Assembly: GCA_038496675.1 (NCBI GenBank)
Contig: CM076650.1
Coordinates: 9,170,269 to 9,234,268, forward strand
DNA from: Rachycentron canadum
Lineage: Eukaryota > Chordata > Actinopteri > Carangiformes > Rachycentridae
DNA length: 64,000 nucleotides
Direction of reading: 5' to 3'
This document shows positions 50,310 to 63,582 of this stretch, piece after piece. The notes beneath the pieces are model-generated. The model ran no database searches. It saw only the letters and a program-made list of their open reading frames with translations, and had not been told where the DNA came from. Position numbers and translations under genes: made by a program. Within the stretch, counting starts at the first letter, position 1. Every line of letters starts with the position of its first letter.

Positions 50310-53300
50310 GGACTGTGGTTAACTGCAGCAGGGTAGGGTAGAACACTCTGGCCAGTCAAATATATGTCCCCTGAGGTGACTGATGGGGCCAGTCAGCAAC
50401 TTATCTGCACCTATCTATCCTGTCTTCGGTCTTGTGTGAATGTGAGCGCTGCAGAGCAAAAAATGAAAAATGTTAGAATCATGTCAAGACAAGATGACCA
50501 GTGTAGTTTTGAAGAAGGGAGAGCAACAAATTGGCAAAGTTTGATGAAGACAATATGATGAAATAGACTGAAAGAATAAAGATATAGCTCTGTGGCCTTT
50601 AGCAGTTATGTGAATTCAATTGCATACAGCGCAAACTTGTGATTGGATGCAGGGTTGGTGTTCAGTATGTCAGTGCTGGAGTATAAATGGTTCAAGACCT
50701 TTTTCCAGTAGCCTACGAGGCACACAGGTGCTTTTTGTATGAATATCAGTGCATGTGAACACAGCAACACACATACAGAAATTAAGACCTCAGATCACGT
50801 CAACCTGGTCCATGTTTCATTTATTCTCTTTCATTACCTCCCTTTGTTTAGTGCGAAAACATGGAGTTGTAGATCAATGACTCTCAATTCCAGTTCTGAG
50901 AACCCAGAGAGGTTATATTTCTTAAAAGCTGCAGTAGTTTGTGCATCCAATGTAAACTCATACTGATTGGATGGCTTCTATTAAAGCTCAGCTTTTTAGT
51001 CTAGTTTAACAACCTCTAATGTACTAAAGATGCCAGATTCGCAATTAAATGTAAACAGTTTATACATTTATGCATAAAATATGGAAATATACATTTCCAA
51101 AACTAAAGTGTGGTTTTCAAAAAGATACTTCTTTCTTTCGACATCATTTGGCTCTATTAAGCCATGTAGTAAAACAACATCTGTAATACAAGTTTCTGGG
51201 TTAGCTTTGTAATGGCTACATAGACTGAAGTTCATTTAGTTATTCCCTTAATGAGTCACTTCATGCTTCCCCGCTGTGGAAAGGCCATCTTGAACCCTCT
51301 CAGCTTAAATAGTCTTCAACCAGGTGAAGACACTCCACGAATGAGATGGGAGGGACTAGGCAATCTGAAAGAACCTGGAGAGATGAAAGCAGGGACAGAC
51401 CAAAACAAATAGTACCATGCAGCTGAGGGCTGTCAGCCCCTGAAGTTCAGTAAAAAGACTTGTAGAGGAAGTTATTCATTTACATTTGAGCTGCTCTCGT
51501 GCTTAAGGGAATGGTGCATTTGTTTCATGTCTATCTTAATAACATACCAATATGCATCATATGTACTCTTGAAAATAGTATCCAAACTGGTTGCAGCCAG
51601 TACGGGTATGAGGTGTTTCAGAAATGTGTTTCTAATACTAATTGAAAGGGGAAAAAATAACCATTTACAGCTACCAGTATCATCTTTAATGGGCAGCACA
51701 TTATCAAAGTTACTGATGTCCAGTCCATCATCTCCTTCAACTCCTCATTACACCTACTTACCTCAATTCTAGTTGAAACCTGTGTTTTACTGGAACTTGT
51801 AACATTGTCTTTTACAGTGGTTTGGTCTCTGTGAAGCGTCGGAATACATACACTCAGTTCTCAATCTATTTTCTGACTTCATAAATCCTGAACCCTTTGG
51901 AATATTTTACTCTGTCAGTCAACCACCAACCAAATACTTCTCTGCTGTATTGTATTACTGTATTGTATTTCATTAATTGTCAAGTGTGTGGGAAATGCTC
52001 ATTGCTGACGTATGTGTGTAAATAAAGCTGTATACCACATCCTGAATGTGTCTTTATCCACATTGTAATAAAGGTACAATTATAAAATCAGTTATAAATC
52101 ATTCCACATAAACACATCAAATTAGATAAACCACCTTTAAAGCTGAGAAAACAAAGGTCAACGAATGTAAGAGTGGTTGATGCCCTGCTACTGAACTGAG
52201 GCAACAATGCTCTATATCTCCAGCTGGTAAACAGTTGCTTAAACAGTAAAATCAAGCCCTTGAAGTTGGAACAGAGCACGAAGAAACAATCTTCTTCCCT
52301 CGCTGTTAATGGAATTTCATCTACTGTTTGATTTTAACCAGACTTTTTAACTAATGTGTGAAACTGACCAGGCTTTGCGAGCAGATCAATTGCTGTTTTC
52401 ATGCCAGAATTGTGCTGGGTAGATAAAATACAGTTCTTGGACAGGATCCAAGGAGGCATCTGAACATAAATTTGTTAAGTGTATACAAATGTTCATTAAT
52501 ACATAAAATCAGAGCCATATGGTCTAATTTACTGGTTATCAGACTAGATGTTTTTATTGGCCTTCCGTGTAAAGCAGATGCAAACAAAGCTACAACTTCA
52601 ATATTTTGTCAAACTTTATCCCCCACTGTAAGCATTTCTTCTCTACCAAAGGTTGTACGTTACATGTTTTGAAAGGTTCAGGGGAAAAAAATCTGTGTTG
52701 TTGCTGTTTGATTTAGCTCCCATGTTCAAAAGTGCAACTTTGCTATCGTATGTCTGACTTACACAAAGAGATAACGAGAACATCTCAGTGCAGTTATGTT
52801 TTTTAAGGATTGATGCCTCAGCTTGGGTGCGATGAGATCAACAAGTACTACCTTGTTAGACTGAGTTTCTCTTTGTAACCAGGAAGCACCAGTTTTCCTA
52901 TACAGGAATTGTAGGATGCATACTACTGTCCTTGGAAACCACTGATACAGAGTTACAATCTGCTTTTGTTGTTGGAAATGAAAGCCCTGAAAATACTGGT
53001 ATCTCACTGCCAGAGGGAGTTCTACCTGCCTGGCTACCATTTTAATCAGCTGCTGAGGTGACAATTTTTGTATATCAATGTATATTCATTTTATTTATTT
53101 CCTCAATTTTTTTTTTGTGCTTTGAAGTTGTGTCCTCAGAGAGTGAGGACATCAGGTTTAAACTCTCATTTCCTTTGTCGTGATGCTTTACTTAAGTGTT
53201 CTAGCATGACTTCTAACCTGACAGGAGATAAATGCTCTAACTGAGCTGTTTTCTTCTCCAATGTTTATTTACCATGTTTTTCTTGTCATCTATTGTCTCC

Positions 53301-53369
53301 TGTTTTCTATTCATCCTCCCATCGGCTCTCCGTCTTCCCTTCTCTCCCTGTCTCTTTTACTCTCTGTAG

Positions 53370-53488
53370 CCTGTAATGATCTGGTGGCCTCGGGAAGAGA
53401 CAGGAAGCCCAATGCTTTGGTCCAGGTGGCCGTCATAGATCCCCACAAGCAGCACCTTGTCACTCACGCCTGCACAGAGATAGTGGAG
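53370..53488 (+). CDS. inpp4b: inpp4b coding exon 3 (residues 43-82, C2 domain)
   Basis: The acceptor tctcttttactctctgtag is followed by 119 nt ending GTGGAG|gtaaga; the exon enters in phase 1 and leaves in phase 0. It encodes ACNDLVASGRDRKPN and then ALVQVAVIDPHKQH, finishing THACTEIVE. The motif A-C-x-D-L-V-A followed by R-D-R-K-x-N, and the closing T-E-I-V-E, are characteristic of the N-terminal C2 domain of INPP4 phosphatases, and LVA together with LVQV points to type B rather than A. Third codon positions are clearly G/C-rich against an AT-rich background. This is one of the two most diagnostic exons in the window. Confidence 0.97.
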
Positions 53489-54138
53489 GTAAGACAACAC
53501 ACACAGACACGCACGCGCAGCGGCCTCAGACTGCCTTTCTCTGACTTTTGATGTTTGTTGTTTTGCTGTGTCTCTGGGTCATTGGGTCTTGGTTGGTGTT
53601 CTCTCCACCTCTGTCTGCCCTCCTTTTCGCTCAACTTTTTTTGCCATCTGACTCACTGAACTGGAACAGACAATGACTGTTAACTTTCTATTTCCTGTAG
53701 CAGTCTAGACATGTATGATGGTTTGTGTGTGCCTCTCAATCAGTGTCATTTCTCAGTATGTGTTTGTGGGTTTAATTGTATGAGGCTTCCAGATAGAGTG
53801 CTTTTGTTTTCTTTAACCTCTTTGAATACTTCCCTTATAACCTCCAGTGTGACAGTGCTATTGCTAGGGCAACAGCCACACAAGTGTTTTTTGGGCAGCA
53901 ACAACTGCCCCCTGTCCCATTTTGGAACACCCACTTACACACATGTACATACACCCCCCCTCCCACACACACACATATACACAATTTTTTCTTTCTTCAT
54001 ATGAGGGCAAAGTTTCCTTATGCATAAAAAGAAACTTTTATTTCCCTGCGAATCCAGTAAAGCTGAATTAGCATAACCGTGCCTTTCAAAGACTGCGTTT
54101 CAACAGCTTTTTCCCTCAGTCCTGTCAAGGGAACAGCA

Positions 54139-54194
54139 GTGTGTGTGTGTGTGTGTGCGTGTGTGCGGGTGTGCGGGTGCGTGCATGTGTGTGG
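54139..54194. repeat. TG/GC-rich microsatellite
   Basis: TG units followed by GTGTGCGGG variants, in intron 3 about 650 bp after exon 3. Confidence 0.92.
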
Positions 54195-55137
54195 AAACAC
54201 AGGATGTGGTAGGATACTGTATGCTGGCTCAGCCAGCTCTGTAGACACTCTGAGTGCCGCTGGAGTTTTGATTTCATGCCTGTAATATTCAGGATATGGA
54301 GTAGGATCTGAGGATATGGACTGCGTTCGACTTCACAAAAGCAGGGTATGTGCACATTCTGTGTGATTTTACAAGTGTTTTAAAAGAGAGGTTTGCAACC
54401 TTATAAGAGGTGCTTAAGATCGTTGGTGGAGTTTTCTGTGCTATATATTCATTTTATTAGTTTGCATAGTGCTGTAACTGTGGACATCACCACTCTTGTG
54501 TGTTTCCATATATTAAGCTCTGAACACAGAATTACATCACAATGTACCAATATCATGTTCATTATTATTCATTATTTTAACTCAGAAGCAGCACAGCATT
54601 GCAAAAACTGTATTTTACTTTGAAATCTTTGAATGAATTATTTGTGTGTTGTCAGGAGTAACAGAAGTTACTTGTCAGGACAGTGGTAACCAGCAGGGTT
54701 TCCAACTCACACATTGTCCTCCAACATGAATAGCAGATGTTCATTAACCTGTGTGGCTAAAGGAGGACCTGTGTGTGTGGGTTTGTGTATTTGTGTGTGC
54801 TTGGCAAACCCACTGTGTGTGTAGTATGAATTTGAAGACAGCCCGACTGCCACTTGTGTTTCTCCTGTTTGTCACATTCCTGGGATGCCTGCTCTCAGCA
54901 GCTGCTGCCAGCTTTGCTGGACACTGATTGGAGTATTAGTCCCACTCATGTGATAGGCATATTATCAGGGATCCGTGGTTCATGATATAAAGGTTTAATT
55001 TAGAAGATAAATGATGGAACACATCAGCTGCTACATAACTTTCTCTAGTCTTAACCATGAATCACCAGAAATGAATCAGGTAAAATGAACTGAATGGTAT
55101 TTAATCATATTGGAGCTGATCTTTTCTACTCTTTAAC

Positions 55138-55171
55138 TGAAACCAATGACCTCTACAGGCCATTGGTTTCA
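55138..55171. repeat. near-perfect 15-bp inverted repeat with 4-nt loop
   Basis: TGAAACCAATGACCT, loop CTAC, then the reverse complement with a single A-C mismatch. Confidence 0.88.
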
Positions 55172-55846
55172 TTATTTCTCTTATACTTATCATTTATTTT
55201 ATTTCCCAGATAGAGCACCAATAACATTAGTATATTGGTTCATACTGATATTAATACTCTGTGTACTGGGGAACTGGGACACAGTGCCATATGCTCAAGA
55301 ATAGGCAAACTCTTAATTATCTCCATTGAGAAAGTATATGCTTATTGTATTTACTGTTGCTAAAACAGAAAGAACCACTGACAAGTCAAAAATCTAAAGA
55401 ATCTAGGAAACATCTTTGACAAACTGTATTTTAAGATGCCTACAAAAAATATGCTATTTGGTACCTCTTATTGAGTTGAAAGAGATTACCACTGTGCTTT
55501 ATTCTCCTCGTGTACATGCTTTCTCAGTATGTTCAGGATGACGCGAGAGACAAGAAATTGGGATGGAAAGAGTCACATTTTCTGCCAAACCCTAATATGT
55601 ATAGGGAAAAATCCCATTCCTAAAACATGGGCAATGGTTCCAGGAGTGGCAGTACTCGAGGGGATTTGACGTCACACAAAGCCAAGGGATAAAACGGCCT
55701 TTGATGTCATGCTAGTCAAGCGAAGAACCCCCTGCCTGGAACAAGTCCAAAATGTCTAGTCGGTGTGTGTGTGTAATTATGAGTGGTCAAGGGAGAGAGA
55801 AAAACCCTCCAGTGTAGGGAAACTCAAGCCATAAGACTCCTAACCC

Positions 55847-55848
<2 letters not shown>

Positions 55849-55890
<42 letters not shown>
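55849..55890. repeat. (AC)21 microsatellite
   Basis: Uninterrupted AC21, preceded by CCTAACCCTA. Confidence 0.97.
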
Positions 55891-55893
<3 letters not shown>

Positions 55894-56433
55894 CTAATGG
55901 CCTAAATTGGCCGTTCCGTGGAGGTTTGCAACCCAAACATACAAAAAGACAAGCGAGGGGAGGGGCAGCTGTCTCCCACAGCATATGCTGACCACTTGTA
56001 TGACAGACTGGCTTACTTCTCTGTGTAAATGGAGAAAGGCTTACCACTTCAGCTCATCTCAGCCCATCAGTAGTACTAAGAAGATTCAGCCACAGCTGAG
56101 GCTGCCAAGCATGCTGGTAAGTCTGAATGAGGCCTATTGAGTGTGCCAGTGAGGGAGGCGCAAGGGGTTATGTGTGTGTACCTGCACATTCTTGAGTATA
56201 ATGGCTCTGCCTGTCTTTTTTTCAGTGTACACTACTGATATACACCCAGATTTACACTGTGCTCAAAGCAGTGCATTAGTTCCACCATGTATGTACTTAA
56301 CGTGCTGAATAGGCCTGTGTGTTTAGGATACTGGTACAGGATACCACAAAGCTTCATGGCTGGGTGGCAAAATCAAGAAGGGGGTATTACCATATCTTGA
56401 AGGGCAGAAACAAGAAGCGATAGATTTGTTGTA

Positions 56434-56463
56434 TTTCTCTCTCTCTCTCTTGCTCTCTCTCTG
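56434..56463. repeat. (CT)n microsatellite
   Basis: CT tract with one TG interruption. Confidence 0.9.
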
Positions 56464-56567
56464 AAGGATCAGTTGCTTAGTGGTGCGGTGAGGAGGTGGG
56501 ACTGTGGAGGTGCGTTACCTCCATGTGTGTTTGGATGCAGTTTAACACATAATTCTGTCTTTTGTTT

Positions 56568-56587
56568 GTGTGTGTGTGTGTGTGTGT
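56568..56587. repeat. (TG)10 microsatellite
   Basis: Short TG tract in intron 3. Confidence 0.88.
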
Positions 56588-57767
56588 TTAACTACACTGT
56601 TGTTTTAAAGGGAACTTCATGCTTTGCCTCTCAATGCTCCAACATACATTAAAGCAGGATTAGCAGGTGTGTCAGTCTTTGAGGCAATTATTAGCCAATT
56701 GCAAAGATCTTATCTAAGGTTTGTAGTCAATCAAAAACACCCATACACTGACTCTAAACCACACATCCATGAAAATAGACTATTAAAGTAAACTAGAGAG
56801 ATTAATGTTCATTCTTAAACATTTTGTTACATCCCAAGATGTAATTGGGAACAAAGTGTCTTGTTAAATGTTTGAGTCTGTGCCCTAGCGTGCTCTGTAC
56901 ATCAGTGCAGATATTAAAGAACAACTACGCTCTATCTAATGTTCATATCGTGTCAGTTCAGAGACAGAGATGAAATTATCCCGTGATCGTAAAAAAATCT
57001 GTTTATTGTTGAAAAACTTAATTATAACAAAATGTCACGAACAAATGAGCAATGGAAAATTAAATTTTATATATTAGTTAAAAAACATGTTGCTTCACAC
57101 AACACAATGAATGTTTTATTTACATTTATATACCAGTGCTGGAAAAATATTTACCATGATGTTGATTTCAGCCACACTCTTATTATTTTCCTTTTTCAAG
57201 GGTGTGACCATATATTCATACATGTCTGCCAATTTGTCTGTGCCAGTCTCATTACCACTCCCCAGCCTGTCCCCACACAGTCTCAAAGGGGTTGAGTTCT
57301 AGAGACGCCCATCAGAGTGGAGCAGAGGAAGAGGAAGCCCTAGTGTAAACACAAAGTGTTTTGGATTGATTCAAATAGACAACAACAAATGGCTAAACAA
57401 TCCTTGAGTGTTTCCAGGAAAACCCCTCAGCTCCTTGTAAATTAATTTATATTACAATTTACTGCAGAATCTTTAGATTGTAAAAATCCACCATTTAAAA
57501 GAGTTCATTTTGCATCATGCTCATATCAGACTTAATTGAAAGGAAAGAATGATTTTGAGAGAGATGAGTGTGCGATATGAGTTTATGCACCTGAGGCAGC
57601 AGAAGCTCCACAAGCTACAACATATGTGTCCAACTACAATTTAACTGTGCAGCAAATCCTGTCTATTCTCCAAGTGATGCGATAGATGTGAAGTGAAATG
57701 AAAACACAATTCCAGTTAAATTGGTTTGTAAAAAACTTTTATCTTGAATCAACTCTCTTACAACAAA

Positions 57768-57805
57768 TGTTTCAAGAACATTGTTCTCATAATGTTCTTG
57801 AAACA
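57768..57805. repeat. perfect 15-bp inverted repeat with 8-nt loop
   Basis: TGTTTCAAGAACATT, loop GTTCTCAT, then its exact reverse complement. Confidence 0.96.
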
Positions 57806-58550
57806 AGGGATATTACATAGATTCTGACAGAGAAACTTGCCTTATTTCACAACGCTTTCTCTTTTTGAGAAAATTATTGAACCATGTGAAACTGCACAAG
57901 TGACAATAAGGTCCTCACTTTGCAGGCACCGCAGAGGTCTTAGAGAGGGTTTTAAATTTAAAGTAAATTTACAGTGTTATGAAACAGACGTCTTTGCAGC
58001 TCTCCAGGGTAAAACTAGCCCTGCAGTGCAGAAGCCATGGAAGTTCAAGGCGATGAATGGGTACTATGATTACAAGGAGTTTGTTAGTGAATATGAGTTA
58101 ATGTTATACAGCCCTTTGGTATTTTTGAAAACCCATCACTTGCCGCTGTAGCTGGTTTAATCCTATTGCCACAGCAGTGCTGTGCCAGTTTACCTGTCAA
58201 CATTTGTTGCTCCTGGCCTGCAGTCTCAGCTGGGAGAGTGTAGTTATGCTAGAGCTCCAGGTAGACCCACCAGGGAGAACTCTATCTTCTGCCTTTTTCG
58301 TGCCCAGGAGAGGTGAAGGGAGTGGGAAGAAATGTCAGGAGGATGAGTAAGATAGACTGAGCCCAGCTGTTGGCTCATTCACCCACCCAAGTCCCCCCCT
58401 CTCCTTTTCTCCCTGTGGCTCCCTGCTTTTCCATGAACATGTGTGTTGCTGTATCAATGTGTATGAGGAAACAAACTGTCACATGTGCACGCACGCAAAC
58501 ACACATACAGTATCTCAACCTTTTTTCTGTGCTGTCCCTCTTTCTGACAG

Positions 58551-58667
58551 GCAAACAAAGACCCACTATTTCTGACGGGGGTGACCTTCCCTTCAGAGCA
58601 TCCTGCTAGCCCAGAGACACTAGTCAAGCTAACTGTGTATGATGCAAAGGACAAGAGCCAGGAATCA
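58551..58667 (+). CDS. inpp4b: inpp4b coding exon 4 (residues 83-121, C2 domain)
   Basis: The acceptor ctgtccctctttctgacag precedes 117 nt (39 codons, phase 0 at both ends) closing at GAATCA|gtaagt. It encodes ANKDPLFLTGVTFPSE, a short variable stretch, and LVKLTVYDAKDKSQES. D-P-L-F-L-T-G-V-T-F-P-S-E and K-L-T-V-Y-D-x-K-D-K-S are the most recognisable C2-domain signatures of INPP4B; type A has a clearly different sequence at the first site. These strands form the lipid-binding sandwich of the domain. No following coding exon is visible in the remaining 5.3 kb, so the next one lies beyond the window. Confidence 0.97.
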
Positions 58668-61273
58668 GTAAGTAAATAGTTGTTGTTTTACTTGCATGTT
58701 GAAAATCCAGCACGTGAGAGAGCGATAATGATGAGGATGTGTTCAAAGCCAGTTGTGAAGCAGTCATCTTTCAAGTGTTGGTTGTGCAGCGCTCCGCTTT
58801 AAACTTTACAGAGAATGAACATGAAAAGCTGTGAGAAATATGCTACAGAATCTCATTATATTTAAATTTATCCTACAGATTCAGAGGTGCAAAGAGTTGT
58901 GTGCTAAATTATAGTGGACAGTGAATTAAGGCACTATTGTAGTAATTATTCATTTGAGCCAATTTCAGACCAAGACCTTTGCCTTGAGTTTTGAAGGAAA
59001 AGGGTGTGTAGCCTTCGATGAGCATCTGAGCATGACAGCCCATCCTCTGGCATTGATCCCCTGGGAAAACCAGCTGGTACATCAGTAGGAATGGGAAAGA
59101 GAGCCAGACATAGATCTTGAAGGGGACAGGCCCGATTCACACGTTTTAAACAGACTATAGAGGACACTCTTCTGTGTGGATGTATGCATGATCTAAATCA
59201 AGCACCCCACTCCACCCAGCCAGCCAAGATTTTAATTTGTTATAACTTACTATGAAACATTCATGAGCTTTAGTATAAGTATAAGGCTGCTGCATAGCAA
59301 AGTGTGTTTAGTCTAACTACTTACCATAATTTGACACATATCTAAATAACAGAAAAGGGTCTCGTGCACTTTTTATCTAGGCAGCAGGCAGATATTCACA
59401 ATATTCAGATGGCAGCTTCTCATTTTTAGCCACTGCTCATCGCCAATTTCACCGATTTTAAAATGAGGTCATTTCAGTTGTCACAAACATGACTTCCATG
59501 ACTAATCTGATACTGGATGCCAATTGAATAAAATGCTGATAAACCTATTTTCAAAAGCCTTAAATGAATGTTATTTGAAAGATGCATTCATAAGATACCA
59601 TACATCATTTTCCTTTGTTCAACGCATCGAGTATATTTTATGTTTCAGATTTATTTCTGAATCTCCTATTTTAGTCAGTTTGCATCAGCGAATAAGTCAC
59701 ACAAACTGTATTTTTAATGTTGAAAGAAGAGATAATGTTCAAAAAATAAGGGGATAAATATAAAGACTGAGCCCTGCATTATAACAAACATACTGCATTA
59801 AGATCTTCAATATTGTGTCAGTATAAAGTTACAGTAACATGGATGCAGTTGTGCTTTCACTTTTGTTTGGCTTAGGTCAGTTTTTGTTTTTGCACTTACA
59901 ACATGACTTTCAAGTAGCTTTTTGACTTGAAACAAATGTAGTTGTGTTGGGTGGGTTGTGCAATTTGTTGCTAATTTTAGCCTGCAACCGTGTGGTGTTT
60001 TTCCACCTGCAGTTTCACAAACACAAGCTGTACCTGCTCTCCAGAAACTCTTAAACCTTTTCATTGTTTTGTGTTTTATGCAATCTACTTTGATATCGAG
60101 TTTTCATATGATACGCATTAGAATGTGTGCACATCAAAGTGCAAATTTAATGTAGTTTTAAGGGTGTTACTTGAAAGACTTGGTGCTTGATGTTATGCAC
60201 AGGTTAAACGTTGTGGCTATCGTCAGTCATTATTTTAATCTTCAGATCTTAGACCAAAATAAATATTTACTGAAATATGTAGATGAGCCTCTGTGTTTTC
60301 CTGAACACCAGACGTGTCACTCTGCACATATTCTCCGTTTATATAATAGAATCACTTTCAAAAGATCATGTGTCCACCAAATTCCAGTTCCTCTGGACAA
60401 GTGAAATATTATTTTAATTTGTGTCAGTGGGATTATTATGGGGAGCCGTTAGTTCATACAGTCACGTCGAAAAACCAGACCATTACCTTTGCTACAGAAT
60501 ATGCAAAACTGGATGTACAAAATGACTTATTTGATACAAGCATTTAATTACTTGAGTAAAAAAATACAAGCACCGGACCATAATACACATTTTATTTTCC
60601 TATAGGTTATGCTGTTGTAGCTTACTGTACTGTCCTCTAAAATAACCTTGCATACATTGTGGACACAGGGATTTTTCTCTCATGAGACATAAATTCAGTT
60701 GAAATGGGGACTTAATCTGGCCTTGCATGCGTATTTGGTGTGTCATATTTTAAGAATTGGGACAGTGTATATTTGTGCCATTGCACTCTGCCAGTCCTGG
60801 AGACAGTGTTCTCCTTGAAAAGTTAGTCCAGCCTCCTGTTTCCTGGTAATACAGGCAGAGGGGAACTGATTTAGGGCTAATACAAACTCAATGTATTCAT
60901 CCTGCTCCAGCTTCTTCTCAGACTGTCATGCTGTGCCAGGATACCTTTGTTTGCTAAATTTGCAAAAGTGGTGCTGAGTATGTTCCCCAAGTTTGCTCTA
61001 GTGCCTCTGCCCAGTTTTAACAAATTAAAAGCCATGTACAGATTGTTTATTAATTCTTTGACATTGATGACACACCTATCATTGCAATTTGAAAAAAACT
61101 TAAACATATGCACTATAAAAGAACATACACTGAAAAAATATGGTACTGAAACATAAAAACTCTGCAGTGGTTTATGTCAACTTTTATTTTAGTTTAGTTT
61201 TTAACATACCACACCATTTACTTGTATTTTCATGTATGCACACCATCATTACATTAACCTGTGTGTGTGTATA

Positions 61274-61675
61274 TACAGTGCACTCATCGTGTATTCAGAT
61301 CCCTTGACTAATTTTCACATTTCACTTTTGCTGCAGCCTCATGCTAAAATATATTAGCATGTTTTTTTCCCTCACTACGCTCAGTGCCCCATAGTGACAA
61401 TAGAGTTGGAGAAATGTTTGCAAATTTATTAAAAAAGAACAGAATGAAATGTCACATTGACATAAGTATTCAGACTCTTGACTCTTGATACTGTGACGCT
61501 TGAGCAATTTAGCTCAGGTGCCTCTCATTCCTCTTGACCATCTTTTCAGATGTTTCTACACCTTGACTGGATTCCACCTGTGGTGAATTCAATTGATTGA
61601 ATAAGATTTAGAAAAGGCACACACCTGTCTGTATAAGGTTTCACAGATGACTATGCATATCAGGGCATTTGCCTT
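61274..61675 (+). mobile_element. Tc1-type transposon 5' end (long terminal repeat region only)
   Basis: Begins at TACAGTGCACTCATCG beside a TA dinucleotide. It continues with GTATTCAGATCCCTTGACTA, TTTGCAAATTTATTAAAAA and CACATTGACATAAGTATTCA, then GAGCTCAGGTGC-like sequence, GGCACACACCTGTCTGTATA and ATGCATATCAGGGCA. These in this order are the terminal repeat and 5'UTR of the Tc1-like elements common in salmonids and other fish. The similarity ends where the transposase reading frame should begin, so this is a terminal fragment without a gene. Confidence 0.85.
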
Positions 61676-63582
61676 TTATAATTGAACCATGTCAAGATAA
61701 AACTGGCTTGGAATGGAATTACATTGTTTTATTCCAAGATATGTACTGATCACTGTTTTTATTGTAGAAACTCCTTGCTGGGACTACTTCTTTTTTTTCT
61801 GCAATGTACTCTCATCAAAGATTTTACAAAACTAAATGCATACCCAGGCAAGCTAGATGTCTAGATATAAAGGTATTTTACTGATGCCTAGTAAAATGTT
61901 TACCACTTAGATTCAAGAGTAGCTTTGTTAAAAATTTCCAAATTGTCATTTTTCCTTGGTAGGTGCTGTTCAGAGTAATTTAATATACTAGATAAGATAT
62001 TTTATTATTTTATCAACTCCTGAGGAATCTGTCCCTCACACTGTCACTCACTAAGTGAGATTTCTCAATTGCTCTTGTCAGTCTGTCAAGAATATCACAG
62101 AAATAACACAATATTTCTCTCAAGCTATGGTTTTAGAGTTTATGGTTGAACCAACAGAATTACAAGACAGGTCCTGTTGAGTCATTCAACGTCACTCATC
62201 TTCACTACCCCACTTCCTTAAAAGGTGAAAGTTTTGAATGATGAGCTGCAACACAACCTTGTGACCATTTTAAGAAAAATGAGTTGGATCAGGATTTTTT
62301 TTTGTAGCCATGTCAAAATAATTTTAACAAAATCCCTTCTCCCTTTCTCTTAGTAGACCTTATGTAGTGGCCTGGTGGTACTTGAAGATTGTGTCTTTTC
62401 TGGCACCAGTGCTCTTGTGCTGTGGTGGGCTTTTAGATTTTTCGGCTCTGCTCTGCTGGGCACAGCGTGCATGTCTGTGTCTCATTAGAGAGTCTTTAAG
62501 TGACACAGGCATGACCCTGAACATGAGCTGGCACAATGCGTCAGCCCCCAGCCGCTTAAGTGGCAGATCGGGAATCACTCAGCCAAGGCTCAGTCATTTA
62601 ATTTAACTATTTTTGAGAGAGGACAAGCATGAGTGGCTTGCTGTGTTTTGTGTTTGTATGTTGTTTTTTTTAGGAGGCTAATCATCTGACGAAAGGTTTA
62701 CATATTTGTTTCAGCTATGATAGCAAATGTTGTGACACCAGCTGATTCTCTACAATGGAAGGCAGATAGCACACATGATAACCACTAAACATAATTATAT
62801 TTTAAAAGTTTTCCATTATGTCTGATCTGTTATGCCATCTTTTCACTATAACAGTTTTAGAAAGGAAATAAAAGGTGGTGAAATTGAAACACTGAGGGGG
62901 AGGAAACTGATGGAGCTAGGTTTATAGACGACTGCTTTAACATTTGTAGAGGACTGGAGAATTTCATAGTAGGATGATTTCCCTCTGCCTTGGGCTTCCC
63001 ATTTAGATATTCTAAGATGACACTGGCTGCATGGTCATGAATATTTGAGAACATGCAGAGAGCAGAGAAAACGATAAGTGAGGTGTGAGAAGGAGAACGA
63101 CGGGGTAAGATATCTCTTAGGTGTAAGTGACACCCCCCACCCCCACCCCAAGCTCTAGTTATCAAAGGATGACAGGCTAGCCTTTCTTTGTCACTGATGT
63201 CTTACCTTCAACTGCACTTTGAATGGCTCCCAGGGCCAATAAATTCCCTTTCAGCTCATATTCTGATCACTGATTCAAGAAATATTCACTATGGCTGGAA
63301 AGACCTATGCTTCCCAGAGATCACTTCATTTAAAACAATTTTATCTTAGGCTCAGCCAAATCTTTGAACTTTAACAAAGATGGCTCAAAGTGTAAATAAT
63401 TCACTGTATGTGGTTGCTAAACTTTATTTCAATGAGTGATGAGAGAAAACCATCTTTGGCTGTCGTGACACAAAGCAAAGAAATCATATTTGCATTTGGA
63501 ATGCAGGCAATTAAAGAGCACAAACTTTCGGTAAGTTTGTCAGTAAGAACAATTGCTTGGCCACAATATGGCCAAGTGCAAT

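Larger units (their letters stand above)
43171..53369 (+). other. inpp4b intron 2
   Basis: GT-AG intron of 10199 bp. It holds an unidentified minus-strand open frame (43697-43981), a minus-strand LINE 3' fragment (about 44985-45345), a T-run and A-run pair (45575-45720), a possible conserved block (about 47500-47890), a large plus-strand LINE remnant (about 48000-49935) and hairpins at 46695 and 50262. The rest shows nothing recognisable. Confidence 0.8.
53489..58550 (+). other. inpp4b intron 3
   Basis: GT-AG intron of 5062 bp. It contains several microsatellites (54139 TG/GC-rich, 55849 AC21, 56434 CT, 56568 TG) and two hairpins (55138 and 57768). No exon or transposon could be recognised. 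An open frame at 57837-58151 has no family resemblance and is probably chance. Confidence 0.8.

Noticed and set aside
50209..50340. tRNA or tRNA-derived SINE head
   Set aside because: No convincing A and B box pair or cloverleaf could be drawn.
52759..53064. 101-codon minus-strand open frame near inpp4b exon 3
   Set aside because: No recognised domain and no good splice sites; lies in the intron on the antisense strand.
54018..54355. His/Thr-rich and Val/Cys-rich open frames
   Set aside because: They are translations of the TG/GC microsatellite.
57837..58151. 104-codon open frame in intron 3 with an acceptor-like site at about 57926
   Set aside because: No resemblance to inpp4b or another family, and exons 3 and 4 already join in phase without it.
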